Assembly (NCBI GenBank): GCA_011048515.1
Contig: DSDW01000135.1
Location: 1-48,384 of the forward strand
Direction: 5' to 3'
DNA from: Campylobacterota bacterium
GTDB taxonomy: Bacteria > Campylobacterota > Campylobacteria > Campylobacterales > Sulfurovaceae
DNA: 48,384 nt
Positions 1-8,624 of the stretch are shown here, one piece after another (the stretch's first letter is position 1; the number at the start of each line of letters is the position of its first letter). Both the position numbers and the translations under genes were made by a program. Under the pieces are notes generated by a model. It was not told the DNA's origin. It was given only the letters and a program-made list of their open reading frames with translations, and made no database searches.

Positions 1-74
1 CCAAGGTCGGCAGCCTTGATCGCTTTATCGATTTCGAAGGCGATATGTTTGATCGCCTCAAATACTGTTTGCAT
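1..74 (-). CDS. fbp: Class I fructose-1,6-bisphosphatase, N-terminal fragment (runs off the window)
   Basis: Only the first 24 codons are inside the window, read leftward from an ATG at 74, with a GGAGAAAA ribosome binding site directly upstream. The start reads M-Q-T-V-F-E-A-I-K-H-I-A-F-E-I-D-K-A-I-K, which resembles the amphipathic N-terminal helix of bacterial class I FBPases. The call rests mainly on context: in Campylobacter the gene next to mobB is fbp. FBPase hydrolyses fructose-1,6-bisphosphate in gluconeogenesis. The fragment is too short to show catalytic residues. Confidence 0.5.
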   Translation of the reverse strand, partial: MQTVFEAIKHIAFEIDKAIKAADL

Positions 75-84
75 TTTTTCTCCT

Positions 85-582
85 TTAGACACTTTTTGCA
101 TGTGTTTTGATCCATTCTATGATCTGGTCTGTGTTATTGAGGTCCAGGATATCTATCTGTGCAGGTATCTCATACTGATCTATACGGATACTCTGATCTA
201 TCGCAATGGCTTCCGAACACTCAAGATAGCTTTTATCAATCTCATTGCGGAAGATAGCGATGCGTGGCAGCGGCAAAGTTTTGAGCCCCTCCACCAGAAG
301 TAGATCAAAGTCGTTGATCATGGCGATGATATCATCCAGACTCTTTTCGCGTTGCGAAAAGTAGGTGGTACGGGTAGGGGAGGTAACGACCACTTCTGCC
401 CCTGTCTTTGAGAACTTATCGCTGTCTTTCCCCTCTGTATCAAAGACGGCTTTGTCTTTGGGATCATTCTTGATGATAGCCACTCTCTCTTGAACGATCA
501 GTTTCTTTGCCACTTTTTCGATCAGTGTGGTTTTACCGCTGTTTGAGGGACCGGTAAATGCCACTGCAACTCGTTTCTTCAC
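85..582 (-). CDS. mobB: Molybdopterin-guanine dinucleotide biosynthesis protein MobB
   Basis: Small GTP-binding protein of 165 residues that assists MobA in attaching GMP to molybdopterin for Mo/W enzymes. The Walker A loop G-P-S-N-S-G-K-T lies at residues 11-18. An acidic strand followed by L-L-L-V-E-G-L-K, typical of MobB, follows in the middle. The GTG start at 582 has an AAAGGA site 5 nt upstream. It precedes fbp with a gap of about 10 nt, so the two are probably one operon. Length matches the family. A cytoplasmic enzyme; its presence implies molybdo- or tungstoenzymes such as formate dehydrogenase or nitrate reductase elsewhere in the genome. Confidence 0.88.
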   Translation of the reverse strand: MKKRVAVAFTGPSNSGKTTLIEKVAKKLIVQERVAIIKNDPKDKAVFDTEGKDSDKFSKTGAEVVVTSPTRTTYFSQREKSLDDIIAMINDFDLLLVEGLKTLPLPRIAIFRNEIDKSYLECSEAIAIDQSIRIDQYEIPAQIDILDLNNTDQIIEWIKTHAKSV

Positions 583-668
583 GTCTATCCTTTACTTTAT
601 CCATTAAATTATACTTAAATGTTTATTGAATCTATGTTAAAATGACAGCAATTGTCTAGGAGGATTGA

Positions 669-1187
669 GTGCGAATAATAATTGGGTCGATGACACTTCT
701 GCTCCTTTTGAGTGGCTGCTCTTCCAAAACAGATGACCCTCTCAAGGAGCGTTTTGAGAAAAACAAAACGGCCTACAGATATCTGCAAAAAACCGAAAAA
801 GCACAACTCTATGACCAGAATGTCACCAAAGCGTTTCTTACGGCAACCTATCTCTATCTTCCCGGCAAGAAGCTGAGTGAGGATAAAAATGACGAAGCGT
901 TCATTGTGGGGGTCTATCTTGAAGAGGATCCATTGAACCGGATAGGCAAAGCGTATCTTCTGACCCTGGATGGCGAAAAACCCAAAAGTATCCAGCCGAT
1001 TGCGAAAGATAGCCTTTCCCTTAAAGAGATACCTTTTGTGACAGAGTGGAACAGCTATTATCTGGTGACTTTCCCGCACACTTCATGCAAAAATTTTACC
1101 CTGGCATTTGAGAGCAGCAGGTATGGAAAGAGAGAGATGCCCTTTTCCAAGGCTGCAAAATACGTAGAGAGCCCAAAGGCCTTGTGA
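669..1187 (+). CDS. Predicted lipoprotein of unknown function
   Basis: A 172-residue protein starting at GTG 669 behind a strong TAGGAGG site. Residues 1-16 form a lipoprotein signal ending in L-L-S-G-C, so Cys17 should be lipidated. The mature part is charged, with a mixed alpha/beta look and one cysteine near the end (H-T-S-C-K). No family is recognised. It is divergent from mobB and its stop codon abuts the stop codon of slt without a spacer (TGA at 1185-1187, TCA at 1188-1190). Probably membrane anchored in the periplasm. Confidence 0.75.
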   Translation: MRIIIGSMTLLLLLSGCSSKTDDPLKERFEKNKTAYRYLQKTEKAQLYDQNVTKAFLTATYLYLPGKKLSEDKNDEAFIVGVYLEEDPLNRIGKAYLLTLDGEKPKSIQPIAKDSLSLKEIPFVTEWNSYYLVTFPHTSCKNFTLAFESSRYGKREMPFSKAAKYVESPKAL

Positions 1188-2729
1188 TCATCTGAACCGA
1201 TCGGTTTTATTCGGATCTGTGACCTCTTTGATCAAAGGCAGAAGGCGGGTAGGGACCCCCAGTGTGTTCAGATAGATGACGTAGTTGGTGAGGACGTGTT
1301 TCCCGTATTCTCTTGTTTCTACATTGGTCATGCTTTCCATGCTCATGTAGGGCTCATAGCGTCCCGGCCTGAAGTTTTGGTGGTTCGTGATCAGTTTTTT
1401 TGTAAATCCTATCCCTCCATTGTAGGCATAGGCAACAAAGAGCGGATGGTAGAGCCATTTGTCGAGATAGTCCAGATGGAAATCCGCATACTCGATCGCC
1501 TTATAGGGGTTGAAGAGGTCATCAAGATCGATATTGTCATTTTTCTTTTTGGCGATATCCTCTATCAGAAAAGGCATGATCTGCATCATCCCGAGTGCAA
1601 ATGAGCGTGAGACAGAAGCCGGAACAAAGCGGCTTTCCTGTCTGGCGATCGCATAGATCATTGCCTGGCGTTCTTTGCTCATATTTCTCATTGCATCACG
1701 GTAAGGCATAGGATAGTAGCTCTCTTTATAGTCAGATGCCTTGGCTTTGATAAACGTATAGTGTCCTACCGTTTCCTGGGATTTATAGGTATCGGCCAGG
1801 TCATTGAGATTGTACTTCCCTGAGAACATCTTTTGTTTGAGTTTTGCCCAGTCTATCGGATCAAGTACATCATAGTGAAAGACTTTGGAACGTGAAATTT
1901 TCGGGGTGATGATCTTTGGATAACGAAGATTCAGAAGGTCTCTGGCAATGAGCGTATAGATGTTGACATCGTGGCTGTTTACGAGGTTGGTCAGGTAGCC
2001 CCTCTCTTTGCTCACGAGATACATCCAGAAATTTGCCTGGTCTTTGTCCCTGCGTTTTACCGCTTTTTTACGGGCCTGTCCGAAGTAGATCATGGCGATA
2101 TCTTCTTTTTGCTGCTTGAGTGCGAACAAGCCGATTTGGAAATGTGTATCTGAGGAGATCTCATTGGCATGCGCAGGCGGCTGAAGGAGCGATGCACGCA
2201 ACTTCGGAAGGTCTTCATTGAGTATGATGCGGATGCTTTGGTTAAATTTCTTATCCATACTCAGGAGACGAAACTGCTTGGAGTTGAGCAGTTTGTCGTA
2301 CTTCTTTTTTCTGATCTCTGTGCCGCAGTTGTTGAAAAGGTAGCATTCGATCTGGGGATTCTCTTTTGCCCAGGCGGGGTAGTCTGCTTTTGAGTCTTTG
2401 AGCTCCTGAAGCTTCTGGTAGTTGGTTTTCCAGCGCGCTTTCTCCTCTTCTGTGGCCATGCGACGCGGCTGCTGCTTGATTTCCGGGGCCAAACCGGTTT
2501 TGTTGCGGTAAGCGGTGCTGAGCTTTTTGTTGAGGTGGCTCGCTTCCTCTATGATCTTTTTGGCTTCAGGCGGCGTTGTGCTCTTTTGCGATAAAAAACG
2601 CCAGATATAGTAGTCCTTCTCTATACTCTGGGGCATTTCATGTATCTCTTGAAAGCTAAAAGTCTTCACCGCATAAAGCGGCGCTGTACAGGAGAGTACT
2701 ATTGAGAAAAGAACACTTTTGACTTTCAT
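1188..2729 (-). CDS. slt: Soluble lytic murein transglycosylase
   Basis: A 513-residue periplasmic enzyme that cleaves the MurNAc-GlcNAc bond of peptidoglycan to give 1,6-anhydro ends. Residues 1-20 are a signal peptide ending A-P-L-Y-A. A long alpha-helical, solenoid-like region follows. The catalytic SLT domain starts near residue 350 and shows A-I-A-R-Q-E-S-R-F with Glu365 as the general acid, then A-L-G-M-M-Q-I-M-P and A-Y-N-G-G. Downstream of gltX and yggT on the same strand, the order known from Helicobacter and Campylobacter. The gap to yggT is 16 nt, so it is likely co-transcribed. Confidence 0.92.
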   Translation of the reverse strand: MKVKSVLFSIVLSCTAPLYAVKTFSFQEIHEMPQSIEKDYYIWRFLSQKSTTPPEAKKIIEEASHLNKKLSTAYRNKTGLAPEIKQQPRRMATEEEKARWKTNYQKLQELKDSKADYPAWAKENPQIECYLFNNCGTEIRKKKYDKLLNSKQFRLLSMDKKFNQSIRIILNEDLPKLRASLLQPPAHANEISSDTHFQIGLFALKQQKEDIAMIYFGQARKKAVKRRDKDQANFWMYLVSKERGYLTNLVNSHDVNIYTLIARDLLNLRYPKIITPKISRSKVFHYDVLDPIDWAKLKQKMFSGKYNLNDLADTYKSQETVGHYTFIKAKASDYKESYYPMPYRDAMRNMSKERQAMIYAIARQESRFVPASVSRSFALGMMQIMPFLIEDIAKKKNDNIDLDDLFNPYKAIEYADFHLDYLDKWLYHPLFVAYAYNGGIGFTKKLITNHQNFRPGRYEPYMSMESMTNVETREYGKHVLTNYVIYLNTLGVPTRLLPLIKEVTDPNKTDRFR

Positions 2730-2745
2730 GACACTATGATCCTCT

Positions 2746-3021
2746 CTACCCTAAAAGGGCTCTCATCATAAAGATATCCAGAAACTGCAGGCCAAGGATG
2801 ATCACCAGCGGTGAAAGGTCCACCCCAGAGAATACGACAAACGGCAGCTTGCGACGGATAAATGAAAATGCAGGTTCCGTCAGACGGCGCAGTATCTGCA
2901 CGATAGGGTTGCGCGGGTCTGGCTGCACGAAGCTGATCAGTGCAGCGATGATGACGATCCAGATATAGATCGTAAAAACAGTATGAAGTGTCTGTACAAT
3001 GGCATAGATGAGTGCGCTCAT
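2746..3021 (-). CDS. YggT family membrane protein
   Basis: A 91-residue integral membrane protein with two hydrophobic segments (about 8-30 and 60-85) separated by a loop containing D-P-R-N-P-I-V-Q-I-L-R-R-L-T-E-P, the YggT signature. Family members are implicated in osmotic tolerance or cell-envelope and division functions, but no reaction is known. Its ATG overlaps the gltX stop by 4 nt, suggesting translational coupling in gltX-yggT-slt. Confidence 0.88.
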   Translation of the reverse strand: MSALIYAIVQTLHTVFTIYIWIVIIAALISFVQPDPRNPIVQILRRLTEPAFSFIRRKLPFVVFSGVDLSPLVIILGLQFLDIFMMRALLG

Positions 3022-4268
3022 GAGGCTACCTCCAGGATATAAGATTTGATATACGGGTAGATGTCGGAAAGTTCGGGGCCGTTACCTGTACCCGTAAGCA
3101 GGTAACGGAGCGGTTTGGAGAAGTTCTCTCCAGAGAGTCCTGTCTTTTCCATGATGTAGGACTCAAATGCCTCATAGGTGTTGATCATCGGGGCATCAAA
3201 AATCACATCAGAGATCTGTCTCATCTGCTCTCCCCATTCAGCGCTGAAGTCTTTTGGTTTGAAGATCGGTCTGATCTTTGCTTCAAGTTCATTGATCGTA
3301 CCGGCTTCTTTTTCAAGATACACTTTTGCCAGTCTCCCGATATCTTCATCCGCAAAACCAAAGAGGCCCGAGAGACGTTTGTCGTCCATCATTTTAAGGT
3401 GTTCGCAGTTGATGAAACGGAGTCTGTCGATATCAAATCTCACCGGAGAGTTGGAGAGCTTTGTCAGATCGAACCACTCTAAAGCTTCTGGCATCGTGAA
3501 GATCTCTTTGGGTGTTTGATTGCCCAGCGCGATCAGGTAGTTGGCGATCGCATCGGGGATGAAGCCCTGCTCAAAGAGCCATTTTACTGTATGTGCTTCA
3601 TCTGTATTGAGTATGGAAGGCAGGTGTGCGTACGCTGTCTCCTGCTCATAGCCGAGCAGTCTCTTGATATGTTGCTCTCTCGGCGCGTTAGAGAGGTGCT
3701 CCTCCCCACGGATGATCAGGCTTATCCCGGAGATCATATCACCACAGGCAGAGGCGAAGCTGCGGGTCGGTGTACCGTCAGCCCGGAGGATCACAAAAGC
3801 GTCGACCTCGCTGGGCGCTGTTTCGATATCACTTTTGATCAGGTCATGGATGAGGATCGGCGCATCCGGCTTTTTGATACGGATGACAAAAGGGGTTTTC
3901 TCTTCTTTGAGTTTGGCTAGCTCGGCAGCGCCCATAGCGCTACAGTGTCCACTATACATTTCTGAAGATTCTGTATCTTTACAGGTACAGACAAACGCTT
4001 TCTTCTCTTCAAGAAGCCTGATCGCCAGGGTCTGGTGCAGATGCAGGTTTTCGCTTTGGTGCATGACACTGTCATGGGGAAGCGCAAACTTCTCGAGTAT
4101 CTCCATGATCTCCGTATCTTTTCCGGTGATGTTCCGTTCTTTGTCTGTATCTTCGATACGGACGACAAAGTTCACATCTCTCTGTTTGGCTACGATATAG
4201 TTGAAGATCGCCACACGCAGGTTTCCTATATGCATATCACCGGTAGGCGACGGGGCAAATCTAAGCAT
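3018..4268 (-). CDS. gltX: GluRS2-type glutamyl-tRNA synthetase with missing KMSKS loop
   Basis: A class I synthetase of 416 residues. The HIGH-type motif is H13-I-G-N16 and the catalytic-core segment I-I-R-G-E-E-H (185-191) is present. Between L-P-S-I-L-N221 and D223-E-A-H-T-V-K-W, homologues carry a segment ending G-K-K-M-S-K-R. Here only T222 remains, so the KMSKS loop appears removed by an in-frame loss of about 8-9 codons. The usual P-T-Y-N-F-A...D-D stretch reads P-T-R169-S170-F-A-S-A-C-G176-D, replacing the Tyr and Asn that contact the glutamyl moiety and one Asp. Position before yggT-slt matches H. pylori gltX2 (HP0643), which charges tRNA-Gln with Glu. A GlnRS gene is divergent next door, so this copy may be redundant, decaying or repurposed. 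The frame is intact and conserved elsewhere. Confidence 0.85.
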   Translation of the reverse strand: MLRFAPSPTGDMHIGNLRVAIFNYIVAKQRDVNFVVRIEDTDKERNITGKDTEIMEILEKFALPHDSVMHQSENLHLHQTLAIRLLEEKKAFVCTCKDTESSEMYSGHCSAMGAAELAKLKEEKTPFVIRIKKPDAPILIHDLIKSDIETAPSEVDAFVILRADGTPTRSFASACGDMISGISLIIRGEEHLSNAPREQHIKRLLGYEQETAYAHLPSILNTDEAHTVKWLFEQGFIPDAIANYLIALGNQTPKEIFTMPEALEWFDLTKLSNSPVRFDIDRLRFINCEHLKMMDDKRLSGLFGFADEDIGRLAKVYLEKEAGTINELEAKIRPIFKPKDFSAEWGEQMRQISDVIFDAPMINTYEAFESYIMEKTGLSGENFSKPLRYLLTGTGNGPELSDIYPYIKSYILEVAS

Positions 4269-4497
4269 CTGTATTACTCCAAAAGTCGTGGGTTTTTCAC
4301 CGTATCGGGTCTTTGTCCCGAGCGGTGATATAAGAGTGATATTATAGTGGTTTTATTTTATAAATCTTTTAAAGCGCAATCACAGCAGCGACAGCTCTAC
4401 AAAGCCCCTTTTCCCATCGGCTCGAAACGCTCTATCTAAGATGCGATAAGCTCTAATTGGATAAAATATCAATTTAAAATCAAAAGGTTAAATAAGA

Positions 4498-6759
4498 ATG
4501 AGTGAGCACAAAGATTTTTTACGTACAATAGTGGAAGAGGACCTGAAGTCAGGCAAATATAAAGAGATTCATACAAGATTTCCTCCGGAGCCCAATGGGT
4601 TCCCGCATATTGGACACGCTAAATCTATCGCTATCAATTTCGGTATTGCACGTGATTATCATGGCCGCTGCAACCTTAGGATGGATGATACCAATCCGAC
4701 GACAGAGGATACGAGATACGTCGAGGCGCTCAAAGATGCTGTGCAGTGGCTTGGGTTTGAATGGGATAACAGTGTGCGCTATACTTCCGACTACTTCCCC
4801 AAACTCTACGATTATGCTATCGAACTGATCAAAATGGGCAAAGCATACGTTGACAGCCTCACTGAAGAGGAGATCCGTGAATACCGCGGAACAGTGACAG
4901 AGCCGGGGAGACGCAGCAAATACGCCGAACGCAGTGTGGAAGAGAACCTGGACCTTTTCGAGAGAATGAAAAAGGGTGAGTTCAAAGACAGCGAACACGT
5001 CCTCAGAGCCAAGATCGATATGTCTGCGGCCAATATGAAAATGAGAGATCCTCTGCTCTATCGTATCAGACATGCCCACCACTATAGAGCGGGAGATGCG
5101 TGGCATGTCTACCCGATGTATGACTTTGCCCACTGCTTGTCTGACTATATTGAGGGCATTACCCACTCTATCTGTACGCTGGAGTTTGAAAATAACCGTG
5201 ATATCTATGACTGGGTACTGGACGAACTCAATCTCACACCGCCAAGACCCTATCAGCATGAGTTTGCAAGGCTTTCTATCAACTATACGGTAATGAGTAA
5301 AAGATTGCTTCTGGAACTGGTCAACAAAGGCAGAGTGAGTGGCTGGGATGATCCTCGCCTTCCGACCATCGCGGGATACAGAAGAAGAGGGTATACACCG
5401 GAGTCTATTCTCAACTTCTGTGACAGTATAGGTATCGCAAAAGCAAACTCAACGGTGGATGTCTCACAGCTGGAGTTCTGTATCAGGGATGATCTCAATA
5501 CCAAAGTGCCGCGTGTGATGTGTGTGCTTGACCCGCTCAAAGTGACCATCGAAAATTATGATGGAAACGAAGAGCTTGACGGTCCGTACTACCCCGATGA
5601 TGTGCCTAAAGAGGGTTCAAGAAAGATCCCTTTCTCAAGGGAAATCTATATAGAGCGTGATGACTTTACGGAGAACCCGCCAAAAGGCTACTACCGTCTT
5701 ACACCGGAGCAGCCGGTGAGACTGAGACATGCCTATATCATCACCTGCAAGGAGGTGATCAGAGATGCCGATGGCAAGATCACGGAGATCAAAGCAGAGT
5801 ACCATCCGGACTCCAAAAGCGGCTCAGATACCAGCGGTATTAAGGTGAAAAGTGCGATCCAGTGGGTAGATGCAGAGAGTGCCAAGCGCGTTGAAGTGAG
5901 ACTCTATGACAGACTCTTCAGAGACGAAGCCCCAGAAGGGTTGGAAGATATCAACCCGGACTCTTTGAAAGTGATCAAAAATGCGCTCATCGAACCTGCG
6001 GTCATCACTGACAAACCTGATGAGAGATTCCAGTTTGAGAGACAGGGGTATTTCTATGCCGACCCTGTTGACTACACCGATGAGGCACCCGTGTTCAATA
6101 AAATCGTCGGACTTAAAGACTCCTGGAGCAAAAAGACAAAAGCACCGGAAAAAGCACCCAGGGGTGAACGCAAACCTCAAGTCAAAAAAGTGCAGGTAGA
6201 GGGTGAAGTAGCACCTATGAGCGAAACCGAGCAGGCACGCTTTGACAGGTACACGGTTGAACTCAAGCTCAACAGTGAAGTAGCCAATACCCTGGCACGT
6301 GATGAGAAACTCTCCGGTTTTTATGAAGAGGCTCTGGCGGTATTGGAGAGTCCCGTAACTTTGGCGAACATCGTAGCCAATGAGGTTGCCAGAGAACTCA
6401 AGGAGAAGCAGCCTGATGCACTGAAATTCAGCGCAGAGAAGATCGCAGAATTGGTCAAAATGATCGATGATGAGACGATTTCAACGAAAATTGCCAAACA
6501 GGTATTTGAAGAGATGGCTCAAACAGGCGAAAATCCGGTACAGATCGTTGAGGCTAAGGGGCTTGTACAGATCAGTGACCCGGCACTCATTTTGCCTATC
6601 ATTGAGGAAGTCATTGCAAGCAACCCGGACAACGTCGCTAAGTTCAAAGCAGGCAACACCAAACTTCTGGGCTTCTTTGTCGGGCAGGTACTCAAAACCA
6701 CAGGGGGCAAAGCAAACCCACAGGTGGTGAATGAACTCGTGGCTGAGAAGCTAAAGTAA
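4498..6759 (+). CDS. glnS: Glutaminyl-tRNA synthetase fused to a C-terminal YqeY/GatB-type domain
   Basis: A 753-residue protein that charges tRNA-Gln directly with glutamine. HIGH is at residues 37-40 (P-H-I-G-H) after E-P-N-G-F. The KMSKS equivalent V-M-S-K-R is at 265-269. GlnRS-specific D-D-T-N-P and W-D-D-P-R-L-P-T-I are present, followed by the beta-barrel anticodon-binding part. After a Lys/Pro-rich linker near 545-570, residues about 575-753 form a YqeY/GatB C-terminal-like helical domain, the architecture known from Deinococcus and Bacteroidetes GlnRS. Many Campylobacterota lack GlnRS and use GluRS2 plus GatCAB, so a horizontal origin is plausible. The start is ATG 4498 with AAAAGG upstream; TAAAAT at 4462-4467 may be a -10 box. 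Confidence 0.93.
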   Translation: MSEHKDFLRTIVEEDLKSGKYKEIHTRFPPEPNGFPHIGHAKSIAINFGIARDYHGRCNLRMDDTNPTTEDTRYVEALKDAVQWLGFEWDNSVRYTSDYFPKLYDYAIELIKMGKAYVDSLTEEEIREYRGTVTEPGRRSKYAERSVEENLDLFERMKKGEFKDSEHVLRAKIDMSAANMKMRDPLLYRIRHAHHYRAGDAWHVYPMYDFAHCLSDYIEGITHSICTLEFENNRDIYDWVLDELNLTPPRPYQHEFARLSINYTVMSKRLLLELVNKGRVSGWDDPRLPTIAGYRRRGYTPESILNFCDSIGIAKANSTVDVSQLEFCIRDDLNTKVPRVMCVLDPLKVTIENYDGNEELDGPYYPDDVPKEGSRKIPFSREIYIERDDFTENPPKGYYRLTPEQPVRLRHAYIITCKEVIRDADGKITEIKAEYHPDSKSGSDTSGIKVKSAIQWVDAESAKRVEVRLYDRLFRDEAPEGLEDINPDSLKVIKNALIEPAVITDKPDERFQFERQGYFYADPVDYTDEAPVFNKIVGLKDSWSKKTKAPEKAPRGERKPQVKKVQVEGEVAPMSETEQARFDRYTVELKLNSEVANTLARDEKLSGFYEEALAVLESPVTLANIVANEVARELKEKQPDALKFSAEKIAELVKMIDDETISTKIAKQVFEEMAQTGENPVQIVEAKGLVQISDPALILPIIEEVIASNPDNVAKFKAGNTKLLGFFVGQVLKTTGGKANPQVVNELVAEKLK

Positions 6760-6763
6760 GAGA

Positions 6764-6791
6764 CTCCCCCGTAAGGGGAATATTTTATTTT
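6764..6791 (+). terminator. Probable Rho-independent terminator of glnS
   Basis: A short hairpin TCCCC-CGTAA-GGGGA (6765-6779) starts 5 nt after the glnS stop and is followed by a T-rich tail TATTTTATTTTAT. Confidence 0.6.
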
Positions 6792-6813
6792 ATGATCCCG
6801 CTCCTGATCTCCT

Positions 6814-6981
6814 GAGAGTGTGAAAGAACTTATATTGATTTAGAAGTGGAGGCTTTAGCCCCACCCAAAAGTAGGATATTTTGAAGTTTTTACTAAAAAA
6901 CTCTGAAAGCAATTAATTTTTCACGTTAAAAACACAGTTGTGGGACTAAAGCCTCCACTTCCGTGAGTTCTTTCACACTCT
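6814..6981. repeat. MITE/BIME-like inverted repeat element, copy 1
   Basis: The stretch 6760-7112 has no gene. It holds an element whose left arm reads GAGAGTGTGAAAGAACT, then GAAGTGGAGGCTTTAGCCCC. The right arm is the near-perfect inverse: GGGACTAAAGCCTCCACTTC, then GTGAGTTCTTTCACACTC. The arms are separated by about 75 bp of AT-rich sequence with no open frame. A second copy lies at 16024-16210 and a one-arm remnant at 46204-46235. The arms could also fold into a long RNA hairpin. Confidence 0.8.
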
Positions 6982-7075
6982 TTCCTGATCGGGAATGTAC
7001 ACTGACCACCATCAAGTTGGCAGATTTTGCGCAAATTCGTTCATTTTCATACTCATTTTTAAATATCTCCTGGTA

Positions 7076-7081
7076 TATAAT
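7076..7081 (+). promoter_or_regulatory. -10 promoter box of the L,D-transpeptidase gene
   Basis: A perfect TATAAT at 7076-7081 lies 32 nt before the chosen ATG at 7113. Transcription would start near 7088, which supports a start codon downstream of that point and not the far upstream in-frame codons. No clear -35 box was seen, which is common for sigma-70 promoters in this phylum. Confidence 0.55.
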
Positions 7082-7112
7082 TGCGCATTTTATTTTCAGG
7101 ATGAGACAGACT

Positions 7113-7820
7113 ATGATCCAGTCATTTTGGGGCTATCCCGCTAAAAAATTGTTGTTATTGATACCGTTCTATCTGTTTACTTCGCTGCAGGCCAATATCC
7201 AGGATGACAGGGCCGCGATGATGCATATCGAGAGGGAGCTCTTTATTGTGCATAAACAGAATATTCTCTTGAAAGAAAAGTATGCCGAAGAGAAAGAGAA
7301 GTATTTTAACCACTCCCGCATCAAAGCCTATGAAAAAACGATGGCCGAGTATGAGGAAAAAGAGAGAAAGATCCGGGCGGAAAGAGATCGGCTGGTCGCC
7401 GAACAGAAAAAGCGTGACCTTTGCATGGCAGAGTTGGAGCGTCAGATACCCGTGCTTGAAGGGGATATCCATGTGAAGGTCGATATCTCGGACCAGATCA
7501 TGAACGTCTATAAGGGCGATACGCTGGTCTATTCGTGGTTTGTCTCCACCGCAGCGGGTGCGTACTTCACTCCAACGGGAAAATTCAAACCGTACCATAC
7601 TGCAAAAATGCATTTTTCCAAACAGTATGACAACTCGCCGATGCCTTATGCGGTCTTCTTCAAAGAGGGGTTTGCGATACACGGTACGGAGTGGGTAAGA
7701 AGCCTGGGATACAAAGCTTCCCACGGATGTGTGAGACTGCACACAAACAACGCCCAGAAGCTCTATAACCTTGTGCAGCAATACGGCTATCACCGTGTTT
7801 CTATCTCTATTGCGTCGTAA
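7113..7820 (+). CDS. L,D-transpeptidase (YkuD family), exported
   Basis: About 235 residues from ATG 7113, chosen because AGGA (7098-7101) lies 11 nt upstream and a -10 box is at 7076. ATG 7101 is an alternative; the frame stays open back to 6963 but that part overlaps the repeat element. The N-terminus is a signal sequence with K-K-L-L-L-L-I-P-F. A charged coiled coil (about 30-110) follows, then a YkuD domain with H-G-T-E-W...S-H-G-C-V-R-L-H, in which Cys206 is the catalytic nucleophile. Such enzymes make 3-3 peptidoglycan cross-links or anchor lipoproteins. In Helicobacter and Campylobacter related proteins trim the cell wall to set cell shape. Confidence 0.85.
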   Translation: MIQSFWGYPAKKLLLLIPFYLFTSLQANIQDDRAAMMHIERELFIVHKQNILLKEKYAEEKEKYFNHSRIKAYEKTMAEYEEKERKIRAERDRLVAEQKKRDLCMAELERQIPVLEGDIHVKVDISDQIMNVYKGDTLVYSWFVSTAAGAYFTPTGKFKPYHTAKMHFSKQYDNSPMPYAVFFKEGFAIHGTEWVRSLGYKASHGCVRLHTNNAQKLYNLVQQYGYHRVSISIAS

Positions 7821-8001
7821 CGTACTGCTTCTTTCTTCCTCGTATGTATTCTCCTGAGTGGGAATACATATGAACAGCAGTAGAACAAACTGTCCCCTAT
7901 CATCCTTGCCATATCCAAATGAAGAGCGTTGAAATAAGCAAAACTCATTTTATATCGCTATACTACAATTATCTGATATACAAAATTAAAAGGAGTATCA
8001 A

Positions 8002-8529
8002 GTGAAGAAGATGATCAGTTTGATGAGTATGGCGGTTTTTTTGAGTGCCGGGAACTTTACGCTTACCAGCAGTGACATTCAGGGGCAGCTGACCCTGGAG
8101 CAGGAGTTCAACGGTTTTGGGTGCAGCGGGAAAAATATCTCTCCAGAGCTGGTTTGGAAAAATCCGCCGAAGGGGACAAAGAGTTTCGCACTCACCGTCT
8201 ATGACCCTGATGCTCCGACAGGAAGCGGATGGTGGCACTGGGTCGTCGTGAACATTCCAGCAAACACCGATCATATTGCTAAAAATGCCTCTAGCGCCAA
8301 TGCACTGCCCAAAGGTGCGGTAGAGACGATGACCGACTACGGAAAACCGGGTTTCGGAGGCGCCTGTCCGCCCCAAGGCGACAAGCCGCATGAGTACAGG
8401 TTCACCATCCATGCGCTGGATGTCGAAAAGCTGGATGTGGATGCCAAGAGTGACAGTGCGCTGGTCGGGTTTATGATCAATCACCATACGATAGAAAAGG
8501 CAACGATCGTCTCTTACTATAAACGGTAA
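8002..8529 (+). CDS. Phosphatidylethanolamine-binding protein (PEBP, YbhB/YbcL family), secreted
   Basis: A 175-residue protein with a short signal peptide (GTG start at 8002, AGGAG site upstream). PEBP signatures are clear: D-P-D-A-P-T-G-S-G-W-W-H-W-V-V near 70-85, the loop D-Y-G-K-P-G-F-G-G-A-C-P-P-Q-G, and H-E-Y-R-F-T-I-H-A-L. The family binds small anionic ligands such as phosphorylated headgroups; the bacterial role is uncertain. It stands alone, convergent with mscL. Confidence 0.9.
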   Translation: MKKMISLMSMAVFLSAGNFTLTSSDIQGQLTLEQEFNGFGCSGKNISPELVWKNPPKGTKSFALTVYDPDAPTGSGWWHWVVVNIPANTDHIAKNASSANALPKGAVETMTDYGKPGFGGACPPQGDKPHEYRFTIHALDVEKLDVDAKSDSALVGFMINHHTIEKATIVSYYKR

Positions 8530-8560
8530 AGATCATTGCTGCTTCGTCTGTACCACATGG

Positions 8561-8600
8561 CCGATCAGCCTCGATGTTTTGCGTCGGCTGAATCGGTTTT
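8561..8600. terminator. Shared terminator between the PEBP gene and mscL
   Basis: CCGATCAGCC (8561-8570) pairs with GGCTGAATCGG (8585-8595), one bulged base, followed by TTTT and further on by TTTCTTTTTTTT. It sits between two convergent genes. Confidence 0.6.
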
Positions 8601-8624
8601 GTGACAGGGTTTCTTTTTTTTAAC

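Noticed and set aside
6963-7112. Extended N-terminus of the L,D-transpeptidase
   Set aside because: The first codons lie in the MITE arm, and the -10 box at 7076 is downstream of them, so the transcript would not contain them.
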